In this document: in pieces, positions 32,946 through 42,822 of the stretch
Layout of the letters: every line of letters starts with the position of its first letter
How positions within the stretch are numbered: the first letter of the stretch is position 1
Assembly (NCBI RefSeq): GCF_002564005.1
Contig: NZ_PDJG01000001.1
Location: 930,001-994,000 of the forward strand
From: Sanguibacter antarcticus
GTDB taxonomy: Bacteria; Actinomycetota; Actinomycetes; Actinomycetales; Cellulomonadaceae
Direction of reading: 5' to 3'
Length of the DNA: 64,000 nt
The notes under the pieces: model-generated
Database searches by the model: none
What the model saw: the letters and a program-made list of their open reading frames with translations, nothing else
What the model was told of the DNA's origin: nothing
Position numbers and translations under genes: made by a program

Positions 32946-34912
32946 ACGAGATCCACGTCGCGACCAGCGGCTCCGACACCTCCCGAGGTTCACAGACCGA
33001 CCCCTTCCGCACCATCGACCACGCAGCCCAGGTCGCCCGACCCGGCGACACCGTCACCGTCCACGCGGGCGTGTACCGGGAGTGGGTGGTGCCCCGACGT
33101 GGAGGCCTCTCCGACCAGCGCCGGATCACCTACCAGGCTGCCGCAGGAGAGCACGTCACCATCAAGGGATCAGAACGGATCACCGGATGGACCCGTGCAG
33201 GGGCGACGGTCTGGTCGGTGCGCCTGCCGAACACGATGTTCGGGGACTGGAACCCCTACGCCCTCGAGATCGACGGCGACTGGATGGTCCACCCCACCCC
33301 GGACGCCCTGAAGAAGCACCTGGGTGACGTCTACCTCGACGGGAAGAGCTTCTACGAGGTGAGCGAGCTCGACCAGCTCTCGAACCCGCCGGTGCGCACA
33401 CGCGCGACCGACGACTGGACCGGCGCCCAGGACGTCGTGCGCGACCCCGAGCAGACCCGGTACGTCTGGCACGCACAGGTCGGCGAGGACGAGACCACGA
33501 TCTGGGCCACCTTCCACGACGCGGACCCCAACGTCGAGCTCGTCGAGATCAACGTCCGCCGGTCCGTCTTCTACCCGACCGAGCACCACCTGGACTACAT
33601 CACCGTCCGAGGGTTCGAGCTGGCCCACGCCGCGTGCCCCTGGGCGCCTCCGACAGCCGACCAGCCGGGCCTCGTCGGTCCAGGGTGGGCCAAGGGCTGG
33701 ATCATCGAAGACAACGTCATCCACGACGCCAAGTGCTCGGCAGTCTCCCTGGGCAAGGAAGCCTCCACAGGCCACAACCTCGCCACCGAGCGCGGAGACA
33801 AGCCCGGCTACCAGTACCAGCTGGAGACAGTGTTCTCCGCCCGTCAGATCGGCTGGGACGCTGAGCACATCGGCTCCCACACGGTGCGCCGCAACACCAT
33901 CTTCGACTGCGGCCAGAACGGGATCGTCGGGCACCTCGGCGCCGTCTTCTCGACCATCGAGGACAACCACATCTACAACATCGCGACCAAGCGCGAGTTC
34001 TACGGCTATGAGATCGCCGGCATCAAGCTGCACGCAGCCATCGACGTCACCATCCGGCACAACCGCATCCACGACTGCACCCTCGGCACGTGGCTCGACT
34101 GGCAGACCCAAGGCACCCGCATCGCACGCAACCTCTTCTACGCCAACAGCCGTGACCTGTTCATCGAGGTCAGCCACGGCCCCTACCTCGTCGACCACAA
34201 CATCTTCGGATCTCGGGCGTCGCTCGAGATCTTCAGCCAGGGCGGCGCGTTCGTCAACAACCTCGTCTGCGGCACCGTGTCCCTCGAACCGGTGGTCGAC
34301 CGCCCCACCCCGTACCACGTCCCCCACAGCACAGAGGTCGCCGGCTACGCAGCCGTCCTCGGCGGGGACGACCACCACATCGGCAACATCTTCCTCGCCG
34401 ACGACGCCGACCAGGCCTACGGCCCGACCCGACGCCCCGGCCAGGTCGCCACCTACGGCACCGCAGGCTACGACGGTCACCCCGCCTCGATCGCCGAGTA
34501 CGTCGCACGCACAGGCGACCCGACACTCGGCGACCACGAACGCTTCGCCACCGTGAGACAACCCGTCTACGTCCGTGCAAACACCTACGCCCCCGGCGCG
34601 ACCCCCTACGACGGCGAAGACGACGCACTCGTCCTGACGTCGACCACCCACGTGACCCTCGTCGACGAAGGCGACCACGTCGTCCTCGACGCCCGGCTGC
34701 CCGAGAAGTTCGACTCGCTCCGCGTCCCCCTCGTCACCGGCCACGACCTCGAACGGGTGCGGTTCGTCGACGCAGACTTCGAGGAGCGCGACGGGACACC
34801 TGTACGCGCTGACACGGACCTCCTGGGCACGGTCAAGGTCCACGGCCAGGACTACGCCACAGGACCGATCGGAGCGCTCGCAGCGGGTGCCTCCCGGACG
34901 CGCGTCTGGTGA
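32942..34912 (+). CDS. GH120 beta-xylosidase
   Basis: A 656-residue right-handed beta-helix enzyme that closely follows the GH120 XylC of Thermoanaerobacterium saccharolyticum as I remember it: HVATSGSD near the start, VYREWVVPRRGGLSDQRRIT, PWAPPTADQPGLVGP, NTIFDCGQNGIVGHLG and FYGYEIAGIKLHAAIDV. The published catalytic pair of XylC (Asp nucleophile, Glu acid/base, 23 residues apart) corresponds to D386 in TWLDWQTQGTR and E409 in DLFIEVSHGPYL, also 23 apart. It should release xylose from xylo-oligosaccharides by a retaining mechanism. No signal peptide, so it acts inside the cell on imported sugars. Last gene of the operon, overlapping the dehydrogenase gene. Confidence 0.92.
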   Translation: MNEIHVATSGSDTSRGSQTDPFRTIDHAAQVARPGDTVTVHAGVYREWVVPRRGGLSDQRRITYQAAAGEHVTIKGSERITGWTRAGATVWSVRLPNTMFGDWNPYALEIDGDWMVHPTPDALKKHLGDVYLDGKSFYEVSELDQLSNPPVRTRATDDWTGAQDVVRDPEQTRYVWHAQVGEDETTIWATFHDADPNVELVEINVRRSVFYPTEHHLDYITVRGFELAHAACPWAPPTADQPGLVGPGWAKGWIIEDNVIHDAKCSAVSLGKEASTGHNLATERGDKPGYQYQLETVFSARQIGWDAEHIGSHTVRRNTIFDCGQNGIVGHLGAVFSTIEDNHIYNIATKREFYGYEIAGIKLHAAIDVTIRHNRIHDCTLGTWLDWQTQGTRIARNLFYANSRDLFIEVSHGPYLVDHNIFGSRASLEIFSQGGAFVNNLVCGTVSLEPVVDRPTPYHVPHSTEVAGYAAVLGGDDHHIGNIFLADDADQAYGPTRRPGQVATYGTAGYDGHPASIAEYVARTGDPTLGDHERFATVRQPVYVRANTYAPGATPYDGEDDALVLTSTTHVTLVDEGDHVVLDARLPEKFDSLRVPLVTGHDLERVRFVDADFEERDGTPVRADTDLLGTVKVHGQDYATGPIGALAAGASRTRVW

Positions 34913-34946
34913 GCGGAGCGGGGGAGCGTCTCTCGTCCTGTGCAGG

Positions 34947-36536
34947 TCAGACGGTGTAGATCGCGACCACGCGGCTGAGGTCGTCGCTCAGGCCAGCCAG
35001 ACCGTCCGACGCCGCACGGGTGTCCTTCGCGGACTGCGAGACACCGTGGGCCGACTGCGCGACGGAGGCGATCCGGTCGGCGATCTCGGTACTGCCCTTG
35101 GCTGCCTCGGAGACGGAGCGTGCCATCTCGTTCGTCACGGCCGTCTGCTCTTCGACGGCTGCGGCGATGACGCCCTGGTAGTCGTCGATGGACCGGACGA
35201 TCTCGGCGATCTCAGCGATCGCGACCATGGCGTCGCTCGTGTCGGAACGGATCGATGCGACACGACCGGCGATGTCCTCCGTCGCGCGTGCTGTCTCTTG
35301 TGCCAGCTCCTTGACCTCTCCGGCGACGACGGCGAATCCCTTGCCGGCCTCGCCCGCGCGGGCTGCCTCGATGGTCGCGTTGAGCGCGAGGAGGTTCGTC
35401 TGCTCGGCGATCGAGGTGATCGCCTTGACGACGGCGCCGATCTCGTCGCTCGACACCCCGAGCCTGGCGACCTGGGTGCTGGTGGCCTCAGCGACCGAGA
35501 CCGCCCGGCCAGCGATCCGTGCGGCCTCGGACGCGTTCTGGGCGATCTCGCGGATCGAGGCACCCATCTCCTCAGCCCCGGCCGCAGCCGACTGGATGCT
35601 CAAGGAGACCTGCTGGGCCGAGGCCGAGGCATTCTCTGCCTGCGTGGAGGAGTTCCCTGAGAACGTCTCGATCGACCGGGAGGACTCGGTGAGCCCGGTC
35701 GAGGCGGTAGCGAGCGCGGCGGAGCTCCGAGTGATCGTCTCCACAGCGCCGTGGGTCGACGCGATCAAGGCATTGAACGACTCAGCGAGGGAACCGACCT
35801 CGTCACGACGCACGACGGTCACGCGCTTGGTCAGGTCCCCACCGATCACCTCGATCTGCGACTTCAGCAGGCGGACAGGCGAGAGCACCGCCTTGTTGAA
35901 GGCGAGCATGATCGCGGCGATCACAGCGACCGACACGACGAGCGCGGCGACCGCGACGTTGCGCAGCAGGGTGTTGGTGCGGTCGAGGTCAGCCAGGACG
36001 GTGGCGCTGCGCTCGTCGACAGCAGCCTGCACGGCGTCGATCTGCGCGCCGATCGCATCAGACTCCTCGACGTTCTCGACCGTCTCCATGTGCGCGGCCC
36101 CCTCGAGGTCGCCTGCCTGCAGCAGGTCGTACCCCTGGTCGAAGAGGGTGTCGTACGCGTCGACCGCGACGAGAAGATCCGCGATGACCGGCTCCAGGTC
36201 CGTGCCCGCCACGAGGTCGGTGACCGCGACCGCTTCGCTCGTGAGCGCGTCGGACCACTCGACAGCCTGGGCGTACGTGATCTCCGAGAGCGCCTTGCCC
36301 TCGGCCCCGCCCGTGCTCGCCGTGAGGATATACATGTTGTTCGCGCCGTCGTACGCGTAGAAGTCCGCACGCATGTGCGACGCGGCGGTCTGCAGCACGG
36401 ACGTATCGTCCCGGAAGTCCTGGAGCGCGGTGGACGCGTGGTTCGCGGCGACGACGACGTACGCGTCGGCACCACCGACGACCACGAGGAGTCCGGTGAA
36501 GACGATTCGGCTCAGGCGGGTGAGGCTCCAGGACAC
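34947..36536 (-). CDS. Methyl-accepting chemotaxis protein
   Basis: A 529-residue chemoreceptor: helix 1 (about 8-30), an extracytoplasmic helical-bundle sensor (about 35-215), helix 2 (about 217-240), a HAMP domain ([21 protein letters not shown]) and a long signalling coiled coil. The hairpin tip carries the CheA/CheW-binding [20 protein letters not shown] followed by [22 protein letters not shown] 36536 is chosen for AGAAGGAG 8-9 bases upstream; ATG 36557 is possible. It is convergent with the GH120 gene, and no other chemotaxis gene is nearby, so its link to the sugar locus is only positional. Confidence 0.92.
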   Translation of the reverse strand: MSWSLTRLSRIVFTGLLVVVGGADAYVVVAANHASTALQDFRDDTSVLQTAASHMRADFYAYDGANNMYILTASTGGAEGKALSEITYAQAVEWSDALTSEAVAVTDLVAGTDLEPVIADLLVAVDAYDTLFDQGYDLLQAGDLEGAAHMETVENVEESDAIGAQIDAVQAAVDERSATVLADLDRTNTLLRNVAVAALVVSVAVIAAIMLAFNKAVLSPVRLLKSQIEVIGGDLTKRVTVVRRDEVGSLAESFNALIASTHGAVETITRSSAALATASTGLTESSRSIETFSGNSSTQAENASASAQQVSLSIQSAAAGAEEMGASIREIAQNASEAARIAGRAVSVAEATSTQVARLGVSSDEIGAVVKAITSIAEQTNLLALNATIEAARAGEAGKGFAVVAGEVKELAQETARATEDIAGRVASIRSDTSDAMVAIAEIAEIVRSIDDYQGVIAAAVEEQTAVTNEMARSVSEAAKGSTEIADRIASVAQSAHGVSQSAKDTRAASDGLAGLSDDLSRVVAIYTV

Positions 36537-36862
36537 GGGGTCTGCTCCTTCTTGCATGCTCGATGGGTGCGTGGACGAACGTCCCCCGGCGTCCGGGCCT
36601 GACGAACAGAACCGGCAGGGCGCACGTGCAGATCCACGCCGGTACGTGTCAGACGTCCTACCAATCGGCAGCCTCGGCAGGAGGTGAAGGGGTCGCGCGG
36701 ATGAATCCGGCACCGTCACCGGCCCGGTGTCGATCTCATGACATCTCACCTGCGCCGGGGCTGCCGTGGGACCATGGTGCACTCGCCTGGCCAGGGGGCT
36801 CGTCGTCGCCACGCGAGCGAACGCACCGGTGCACGGTGCACCACCGACCCGACGGAGAGACC
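36537..36862. other. 326-base divergent intergenic region
   Basis: Separates the chemoreceptor from the 2TM protein gene on the other strand. It must hold both promoters. I looked for a c-di-GMP riboswitch, common before chemoreceptors in some bacteria, and did not find its conserved core. No coding frame here has convincing features. Confidence 0.5.
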
Positions 36863-37150
36863 ATGACCGACTCGTTCAAGCCGCCCTACGACGACGAGCG
36901 CCGCGAGGCGCTCAAGCGCATCCGCGCGCGGCGCGCCCTCGCCACGCAGGCCGTCACCTACCTCGTCGTCAACGCGTTCCTCGTCCTCGTCTGGTGGATC
37001 ACCGGCCCCGGCGGATACTTCTGGCCGATCTGGGTGATCGGCGGATGGGGCATCGGGCTCGTCCTCAGCGCCTGGAAGGTCCTCGGCAGCCGACCCATCA
37101 CCGAGGAAGACATCGAGCGCGAGCTCCGGCGCGGACGCCCCACCAGCTGA
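36863..37150 (+). CDS. 2TM-domain membrane protein
   Basis: A 95-residue protein with the actinobacterial 2TM (PF13239) layout: a charged start ([17 protein letters not shown]), two hydrophobic segments separated by a short Gly-rich turn ([18 protein letters not shown]), and a C-terminal [19 protein letters not shown] 36863 has GGAGAG before it. Such domains are found alone or fused to histidine kinases; the function of stand-alone copies is unknown. Confidence 0.75.
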   Translation: MTDSFKPPYDDERREALKRIRARRALATQAVTYLVVNAFLVLVWWITGPGGYFWPIWVIGGWGIGLVLSAWKVLGSRPITEEDIERELRRGRPTS

Positions 37151-37236
37151 CCGCGTCCGGCCTTCCTCTCCGAACGCCCGCTCACCACCACCAGCGCCTC
37201 TACCCACACCACCCACCCGCCCCGTAACGTCACACC

Positions 37237-37560
37237 ATGTGCCGCAACATCACCACCCTTCGCGGGCTCGAACCACCCGCAACGCCAGACGAGATCCACG
37301 CCGCCGCGACCCAGTACGTCCGCAAGGTCACCGGCGTCACCAAGACCACTGACACCACCCGCAACGCCTCCGACACCGCAGTCGCCGCCATCACCGCCGC
37401 GACCGCACAGGCGCTCGCAGACCTGCCCGACCGCCGGAACCCGCCGTCCACCGTGCCTCCGCTGCGCCGCGACGACGTCGCCGCCCGTGTTGCAGCGCGC
37501 CAGGCCGCTCGCGAGGAGCACGAGCGCCTCCACGAGCAGGGCGTGCCGCACGACCACTGA
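37237..37560 (+). CDS. DUF2277 family protein
   Basis: A 107-residue protein starting MCRNITTLRGLEPPATPDEI and continuing AATQYVRKVTGVTK, which is the diagnostic N-terminus of DUF2277. The C-terminal third is Arg/Ala/Glu-rich and likely helical. Members are small, widespread in actinobacteria and uncharacterised. It stands alone, 86 bases after the 2TM gene. Confidence 0.8.
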   Translation: MCRNITTLRGLEPPATPDEIHAAATQYVRKVTGVTKTTDTTRNASDTAVAAITAATAQALADLPDRRNPPSTVPPLRRDDVAARVAARQAAREEHERLHEQGVPHDH

Positions 37561-37704
37561 CCTGTCTCCTCGACAGTCCTCTCACTCAGGACGCACGTCT
37601 GACTCATGCTCGCTTCACAGGAAGGTCAAAGGCAGCCGCGTTGTGATGGTCATGTCACCGCAGCACGGCACGGACGGTGCGTAGAGACCTAGAGGAGCCC
37701 GATC

Positions 37705-39276
37705 ATGAAGAGCAAGAGAACCATCCCCGCGATCGTCAGCACGGTCTTCATCGGAGGGCTTCTCTTGTCCGGATGCTCCTCCACCGTCGAGACCACCAGC
37801 ACGGCCAGCGCAGCGAGCGAGAGCAGCATCGTGAGCACCACGGCATCACCTGCCGAGCTCACGACCGGGGAGGTTGCCACCGAGGTGCTCGCCGCCAACG
37901 AGAACTCGACGACGGTCAACGACGACGAGTGGACGATGGACGGCGCGGTGACCGTCACGCTCGACGGCGCAGCGGCCTCGGCCGACGGTGACGGTGTGGT
38001 CGTCGACGGCACCACCGTCACGATCACGGCAGCCGGCACCTACGTCCTGACCGGCCAGTACGACGGTCAGGTGGTCGTCGACACAGTCGACGAAGGCGTC
38101 GTGGCCCTGGTGCTCGACGGCGTGGACGTCTCCAGCTCGACGAGCGCCGCGATCGCCGTGCTCAGCGCCGAGGACGTCGTCGTCTCGCTCACCGGCAGCA
38201 GCACCCTGGCGTCCACCGGCGACGACGACGAGGCCAACGCCGCATTCTTCAGCGACGCCGACCTCACCATCACCGGCGACGGATCGCTCACGGTCACCAG
38301 CACGATGAACGACGGCATCACCAGCCTCGACGACCTCATGGTGCTCTCCGGCGACCTCACCGTCACCGCGGGCGACGACGGCCTGCGCGGCAAAGACTCC
38401 TTGACGATCGAGGGCGGCACCGTCTCGGTCGACGCAGGAGGAGACGCCTTGAAGTCGGACAACGACGAGGACGAGACCCGCGGCTACGTCTCCATCTCTG
38501 GCGGCACGATCGACCTCGTCGCCGGGGACGACGGCGTCCAGGCACAGACGGACCTCGTCATCACGGGCGGCGAGACCACCCTCGCCGCTACCGACGACGG
38601 CCTGAAAGCCGAAGCCCACCTGGTCGTCGCAGGCGGCGCGACCACCGTCCAGAGCTCCTATGAAGGCGTCGAGGCGTACTACATCACCATCGAGGGCGGC
38701 ACCCTCGCCGTCATCGCGAGCGACGACGGCCTCAACGCCACCAGCGGGACCAGCACCACCACGGACATCGGTGGCGTCGTCGAAGCCGACGACGGCGCAC
38801 TCATCGCCATCACCGGCGGCGAGAGCACCATCAACGCAGAGGGCGACGGGATCGACTCGAACGGATCGATCCTCGTCACCGGTGGCACCACCACGGTGTT
38901 CGGCTCGCCCGAGGACCGCGAAGGCGCGCTCGACACCAACGGCTCGCTCGTCGTCAACAGCGGAACGCTCCTCGCCGTCGGAACCACCGGCATGGCGACG
39001 TCACCGGACGCGGAGTCCGAGCAGGGCTGGCTGAGCGCATCGCTCGACCAGACCTACGGCGCGGGGGAGAGCGTGCAGGTGCTCGACGAGAGCGACACGG
39101 TCGTCGCCGAGTTCACGTCGGTCAAGTCCTTCCAGTCGGTCGTCCTCTCGGCGGCTGAGATCGTCGACGGTTCCACCTACACGGTCACGGTCGGCGGCCA
39201 GTCTGCAGGCACCGCCACCGCGGGCGTCGCAGCAGCAGGAAGCCAGGAAGCCGGTGGAGGACCAGGGCGCCGGTGA
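37705..39276 (+). CDS. Secreted Cthe_2159-like carbohydrate-binding lipoprotein
   Basis: A 523-residue exported protein. The signal peptide ends in the lipobox LLLSGC (C24 lipidated) and is followed by a Ser/Thr linker. Residues about 75-450 are repetitive beta-helix strands with many acidic GDDG turns (TAGDDGLRGKDS, AGDDGVQAQTD, ASDDGLNATSG), typical of the Cthe_2159/DUF4353 family, whose founding member binds cellulose and polygalacturonate with Ca ions. The C-terminus is Gly/Ala-rich. A very strong hairpin terminator follows. Surface polysaccharide binding is likely; enzymatic activity cannot be inferred. Confidence 0.83.
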   Translation: MKSKRTIPAIVSTVFIGGLLLSGCSSTVETTSTASAASESSIVSTTASPAELTTGEVATEVLAANENSTTVNDDEWTMDGAVTVTLDGAAASADGDGVVVDGTTVTITAAGTYVLTGQYDGQVVVDTVDEGVVALVLDGVDVSSSTSAAIAVLSAEDVVVSLTGSSTLASTGDDDEANAAFFSDADLTITGDGSLTVTSTMNDGITSLDDLMVLSGDLTVTAGDDGLRGKDSLTIEGGTVSVDAGGDALKSDNDEDETRGYVSISGGTIDLVAGDDGVQAQTDLVITGGETTLAATDDGLKAEAHLVVAGGATTVQSSYEGVEAYYITIEGGTLAVIASDDGLNATSGTSTTTDIGGVVEADDGALIAITGGESTINAEGDGIDSNGSILVTGGTTTVFGSPEDREGALDTNGSLVVNSGTLLAVGTTGMATSPDAESEQGWLSASLDQTYGAGESVQVLDESDTVVAEFTSVKSFQSVVLSAAEIVDGSTYTVTVGGQSAGTATAGVAAAGSQEAGGGPGRR

Positions 39277-39286
39277 CACACCCACC

Positions 39287-39333
39287 ACGACGAAGCCCCA
39301 GGACAGAGACCATCTGTCCTGGGGCTTCGTCGT
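39287..39333. terminator. 21-bp perfect hairpin terminator
   Basis: Left arm 39287-39307 and right arm 39313-39333 are exact complements over 21 bp, with a 5-base loop (GACCA). It begins 11 bases after the stop of the lipoprotein gene. There is no T-run on either side, as often in actinobacteria. It also insulates the downstream reductase gene. Confidence 0.9.
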
Positions 39334-39411
39334 GACTGCCGCCGGCTCGTTCCCGTTGCCACTACCGCCGTGCCGCTGCATCCTTGGGATCTCGATCAAG
39401 CGGAGGACTCC

Positions 39412-39978
39412 ATGGGCAACCTGATCTATGCGGCCAACGTCTCGCTCGACGGCTTTCTCGAAGACGAGACCGGTGCGTTCGACTGGTCTGTGCCCGACGA
39501 TGAGGTGCACGCGTTCTGGAACGAGCACGAGCGGCGCATCGGCACGTCGCTCTACGGGCGGCGCTTGTACGAGACGATGCGTGTCTGGGAGAGCGACGAG
39601 TGGTTGACCGACGAGCCTGCGGTCGTCCGCGAGTACGCCCAGATCTGGCGTGACGCCGACAAGGTCGTCTACTCCTCGTCCTTGGCCGACGTCTCGACCG
39701 CGCGTACGAGGATCGAACGGCACTTCGATCCTGCTGCGGTGCGGCGGCTCAAGGAGACATCCGGCTCAGACCTGAGCATCGGAGGCGCGGGGATCGCAGC
39801 CGAGGCTTTCCGGCACGGTCTGGTCGACGAGTGTGTGCTGCTGCTGTGCCCGGTCCTCGTGGGCGGTGGCAAGCCGGGGCTGCCCCGGGGCGTCCGGGTC
39901 GACCTCGAGCTCCTCGACCACCGACGGTTCGCCAACGGCGTCGTCTACCTCCGCCACGCGGTGCACGCACCCGACTGA
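39412..39978 (+). CDS. RibD C-terminal-like (dihydrofolate reductase family) protein
   Basis: A 188-residue protein of the RibD_C/dihydrofolate-reductase-like family. It starts MGNLIYAANVSLDGFLEDE, has SLYGRRLYETMRVWE in the middle, and DLSIGGAGIAAEAFRHGLVDE with LLCPVLVGGGKPGLP toward the end, all classic for the family. GGAGGACTCC precedes the ATG. Members bind NADPH; stand-alone copies are mostly of unknown substrate. The SNF2 helicase gene converges on it. Confidence 0.88.
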   Translation: MGNLIYAANVSLDGFLEDETGAFDWSVPDDEVHAFWNEHERRIGTSLYGRRLYETMRVWESDEWLTDEPAVVREYAQIWRDADKVVYSSSLADVSTARTRIERHFDPAAVRRLKETSGSDLSIGGAGIAAEAFRHGLVDECVLLLCPVLVGGGKPGLPRGVRVDLELLDHRRFANGVVYLRHAVHAPD

Positions 39979-40011
39979 CGCCTGCGGATCCTCGAGCGCG
40001 TGAAGGACGGC

Positions 40012-42177
40012 TCAGTCGAGCTCGCTCGCGACGAGCGCATCGGTGAGCAGCCCGACCAGGGCGTCGAGCTGCACGGTCGTGGACGAGAGGACGTCCTCGT
40101 CGCCCGCCCCGTCGAGCGCGCGAGCGGCCAGCCCGGACTTGCTGTCGATGAGCTCGGCGATCCTCGAGTCGATCGTCTGCGCCGCGATGATCCGCCATGC
40201 GGTGACGGGATCAGCCTGGCCGATCCGGTGGATCCGGTCGATGGCCTGGGTCTGCTCGGCGTAGGTCCAGGACAGCTCGGCCAGCACGAGGTTCGAGGCC
40301 ACCTGGAGGTTGAGACCGACGCCTGCGGCCGTCAGGGAGCACACGACGATCGACACGTCCGGGTCGTCGGTGAACGCCGCGACGTTCTTCTCACGCACCT
40401 TGGGTGTCTGGTCTCCGCGGATCGAGGCGTAGCGGATACCGCGGTCGGCGAAGAGCTGCTCGGCCTGGTCCATGACGTCGACGTGCTTCGCGAAGAACAC
40501 CACCTTGCCGACGTTGCGGGCGAGCTGTGCGGCGTAGTCGGCTGCTAGCCCGGCTTTCGCCTGGCCGATCCGACGGACCATCGTGAAGACGTTCTCGCCT
40601 CCGGCCTTCGAGCTCGAGTCTTTGAGCTCTGCCGACGCGACCCGGTGGACGAGCTCGTGGTCGATCGCGTGAGGGTCGCCGCTGACGGTGCGCATCTCGA
40701 GGGCGGTCCGGTAGCGCTGGACCAGCCGGTCGACGAGGGCCGACTCGGCGGCGCGGACCGACCGGCCTGCCGCACCATCGAGCTCGACGACGAGGTCCGC
40801 GAGCCGACGGGCCGGGATGTCGGCGACCACGTCGACCTTGCGACGACGCACGATTCCCATGTCGATGACGCTGGCCCGCGCGGCGGCCGAGAAGCCCGGG
40901 TCGGCCGGGGTGAGCCCTGTGTCCTCGAGAGCAGCCTGCAGCGCGCCGAGCGGCACGGTGTCGTCGATCCAGCCGAGGAACTGCCAGATCGCTCGAAAGT
41001 CCTCGATGTCGTTGATGAGCGGGGTGCCGGTGAGCGCCATGAGCAGCGGCCCGGCGATGCGGGTGCGGATCTTCTCCGAGAGCGCCAGGACGTGCTGGGA
41101 CCGCTGGGAGGTCCTGTTCTTGATGAAGTGCGCCTCGTCGACGATCATGCCGCGGAAGCCCAGCTCGCCGAGCCACCCGATGTGCCGGTCGAGGAGCTCG
41201 TAGTTGACGATGACGACGTCGGCGAAGCCGTCCATCCGGTCACCGTCACCGTGCACCACGGTGGACCGCCGCGACGGCGTCCAGAGGGCCACCTCGTGAG
41301 CCCAGTTCGTCTTGACCACGTTGGGTACGACGACCAGCAGCGGATAGGCGTCGGCCACCTGGGCGGCGAGCAGCGCCTGGGCGGTCTTGCCGAGGCCAGG
41401 TTCGTCGGCGAGCAGGAAGGTGCGATGGCCGCGCGCTGTCGCCGTGACGACGCGGGCCTGGTGGGGCATGAGCTCCCGGCCGCGGGGGATGGACACCGGG
41501 CGAGGGGCAGGCAGCGCCATGCAGGCGGGTGCGCCGGTGGCGGCCCGCTCGAAGGATCGGAAGAGCGGTTCGAGCAGCTCCCAGCCACCCAGCCGAGCCG
41601 CACGCGGCGCAGACCGTTGTGCCGCGGCCGCGAAGTCCGGAGCGAGGAAAGGGTTCGCCATCTGGCGCGAACGCACCGACTGTGGCACCACCGAGGTCGA
41701 GGTGCTGGGCGCTGTCGCGGTCGGAGCCACGGGCGCGGACGCCTCCGGCGGTTCCATCCCGGCAGCGCGCATCACCGACGCCTTGAAGGCGCGCGCCGCG
41801 TCCGAGACCCGGGCGTCGTCGGCGAGCAGCTCGAGGAGCGAGGTGTCCCGGGCAGCGGTCTTCGCGAGCATCGTCGCGACGCCGTCGAGACGCTTGAGCT
41901 CCTCGCTGCGGCGAGCCACCGTCAGGCTGTCGTCGGCCATCACCCGGGCACGTTCTTCGCGCACGAGCAGCGCGACGACCTGGAACTTCGTGCGTACGGC
42001 CCCGCTCGTCGGAGGCCGCTTGACGGCGACGTCGACCTCGCGGGCGACGTCGGCGAGCACCGCGATGATCCCTTGCGCGGTGCGTCGCGGGGCACGTCGG
42101 CGCTGGGCTCCCGCGGTGCTCTGCCCGCCTTGGGTGCGCGGTGTGCCACCGGACCGTCCTTGGCCTCGTCGAGCCAC
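40012..42177 (-). CDS. SNF2-family DEAD/DEAH helicase-like ATPase
   Basis: A 721-residue superfamily-2 ATPase. An N-terminal basic and helical region (1-225) of no known domain precedes the helicase core. Motif I is LADEPGLGKTAQALL, motif II VDEAHFIKN, motif III LTGTPLIND. The C-terminal lobe has IRYASIRGDQTPKVREKN and motif VI QAIDRIHRIGQ, which marks the SNF2 group. Such bacterial proteins remodel nucleoprotein or RNA polymerase complexes (RapA, HepA) or act in defence; no neighbours point either way here. GTG 42177 is preceded by GGAGGAGAA. Confidence 0.9.
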   Translation of the reverse strand: MARRGQGRSGGTPRTQGGQSTAGAQRRRAPRRTAQGIIAVLADVAREVDVAVKRPPTSGAVRTKFQVVALLVREERARVMADDSLTVARRSEELKRLDGVATMLAKTAARDTSLLELLADDARVSDAARAFKASVMRAAGMEPPEASAPVAPTATAPSTSTSVVPQSVRSRQMANPFLAPDFAAAAQRSAPRAARLGGWELLEPLFRSFERAATGAPACMALPAPRPVSIPRGRELMPHQARVVTATARGHRTFLLADEPGLGKTAQALLAAQVADAYPLLVVVPNVVKTNWAHEVALWTPSRRSTVVHGDGDRMDGFADVVIVNYELLDRHIGWLGELGFRGMIVDEAHFIKNRTSQRSQHVLALSEKIRTRIAGPLLMALTGTPLINDIEDFRAIWQFLGWIDDTVPLGALQAALEDTGLTPADPGFSAAARASVIDMGIVRRRKVDVVADIPARRLADLVVELDGAAGRSVRAAESALVDRLVQRYRTALEMRTVSGDPHAIDHELVHRVASAELKDSSSKAGGENVFTMVRRIGQAKAGLAADYAAQLARNVGKVVFFAKHVDVMDQAEQLFADRGIRYASIRGDQTPKVREKNVAAFTDDPDVSIVVCSLTAAGVGLNLQVASNLVLAELSWTYAEQTQAIDRIHRIGQADPVTAWRIIAAQTIDSRIAELIDSKSGLAARALDGAGDEDVLSSTTVQLDALVGLLTDALVASELD

Positions 42178-42822
42178 TTCTCCTCCTTCTCAGCACCCGC
42201 ACGCCGGCTGCGATGCGGTGTGAACATGCCACGTTCGGCTCGGGACCGGTCGGTCGACGAACCCTAGCCCGCGTCCCCGGGGCCATGGGCGAGACGACCG
42301 GGCCCTGACGCGGCGTCCTCGGCGGTGCTGGATCCCCAGCGTGCGGCGATGGCGGGCCGGCGGCGTGAGAGGCGCTTTCGACCCGCGATGACTTGGTGTG
42401 CCGCGGACAGCGTCAGGGCAGGTCGAGGAACGCCTTCCAGATGACCGAGCCTAGCGGGTCATGGCCATGGTCGATGCGGTCGTGCCGGCGAAACCGCTCG
42501 CTCACGCCGAGCGTCGACCGTGGTGCCGTCACCTGCATGGCCGCCGGTGCCACCACCGTGCCCTGAGGTGAGCTCTGGAGAGGTGCCGGTACGCACGCCG
42601 CCTGGAAGGACCTGGTCCGCCAGGGGCCGCACTCCTCGAGAACGACGGGATCGTCACCGCCGCTTACGTCGAGGCGATCTTCGCGATCGACGAGGTGCGT
42701 CCTCACACCGAGCAGGACCCGCGTCTGGAGTGCTTGGCAGAGATCGACGAGGCGCGCGACAGCGGACGGGTCCATGGATACGATCAACAAGAGCGTGCCG
42801 ATCGTGGAGAGAAGGGGACCTG
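42178..42822. other. 645-base region without a confident gene
   Basis: Lies between the divergent SNF2 and lipoprotein genes. One plus-strand frame from about 42640 to 42823 (GIVTAAYVEAIFAIDEV, then DPRLECLAEIDEARDSG) has coding-like character but no start codon, so it may be a decayed 3' fragment. It ends at the TGA that overlaps the lipoprotein start. Nothing else is supported. Confidence 0.35.

Noticed and set aside
33170-34843. 557-codon minus-strand frame opposite the GH120 gene
   Set aside because: Antisense composition (V, D and G runs) and no recognisable domain.
36601-36780. Possible c-di-GMP riboswitch before the chemoreceptor
   Set aside because: Neither strand shows the conserved core; only generic GC-rich hairpins are present.
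40645-42267. 540-codon plus-strand frame opposite the SNF2 gene
   Set aside because: Shadow of the helicase; no family features.
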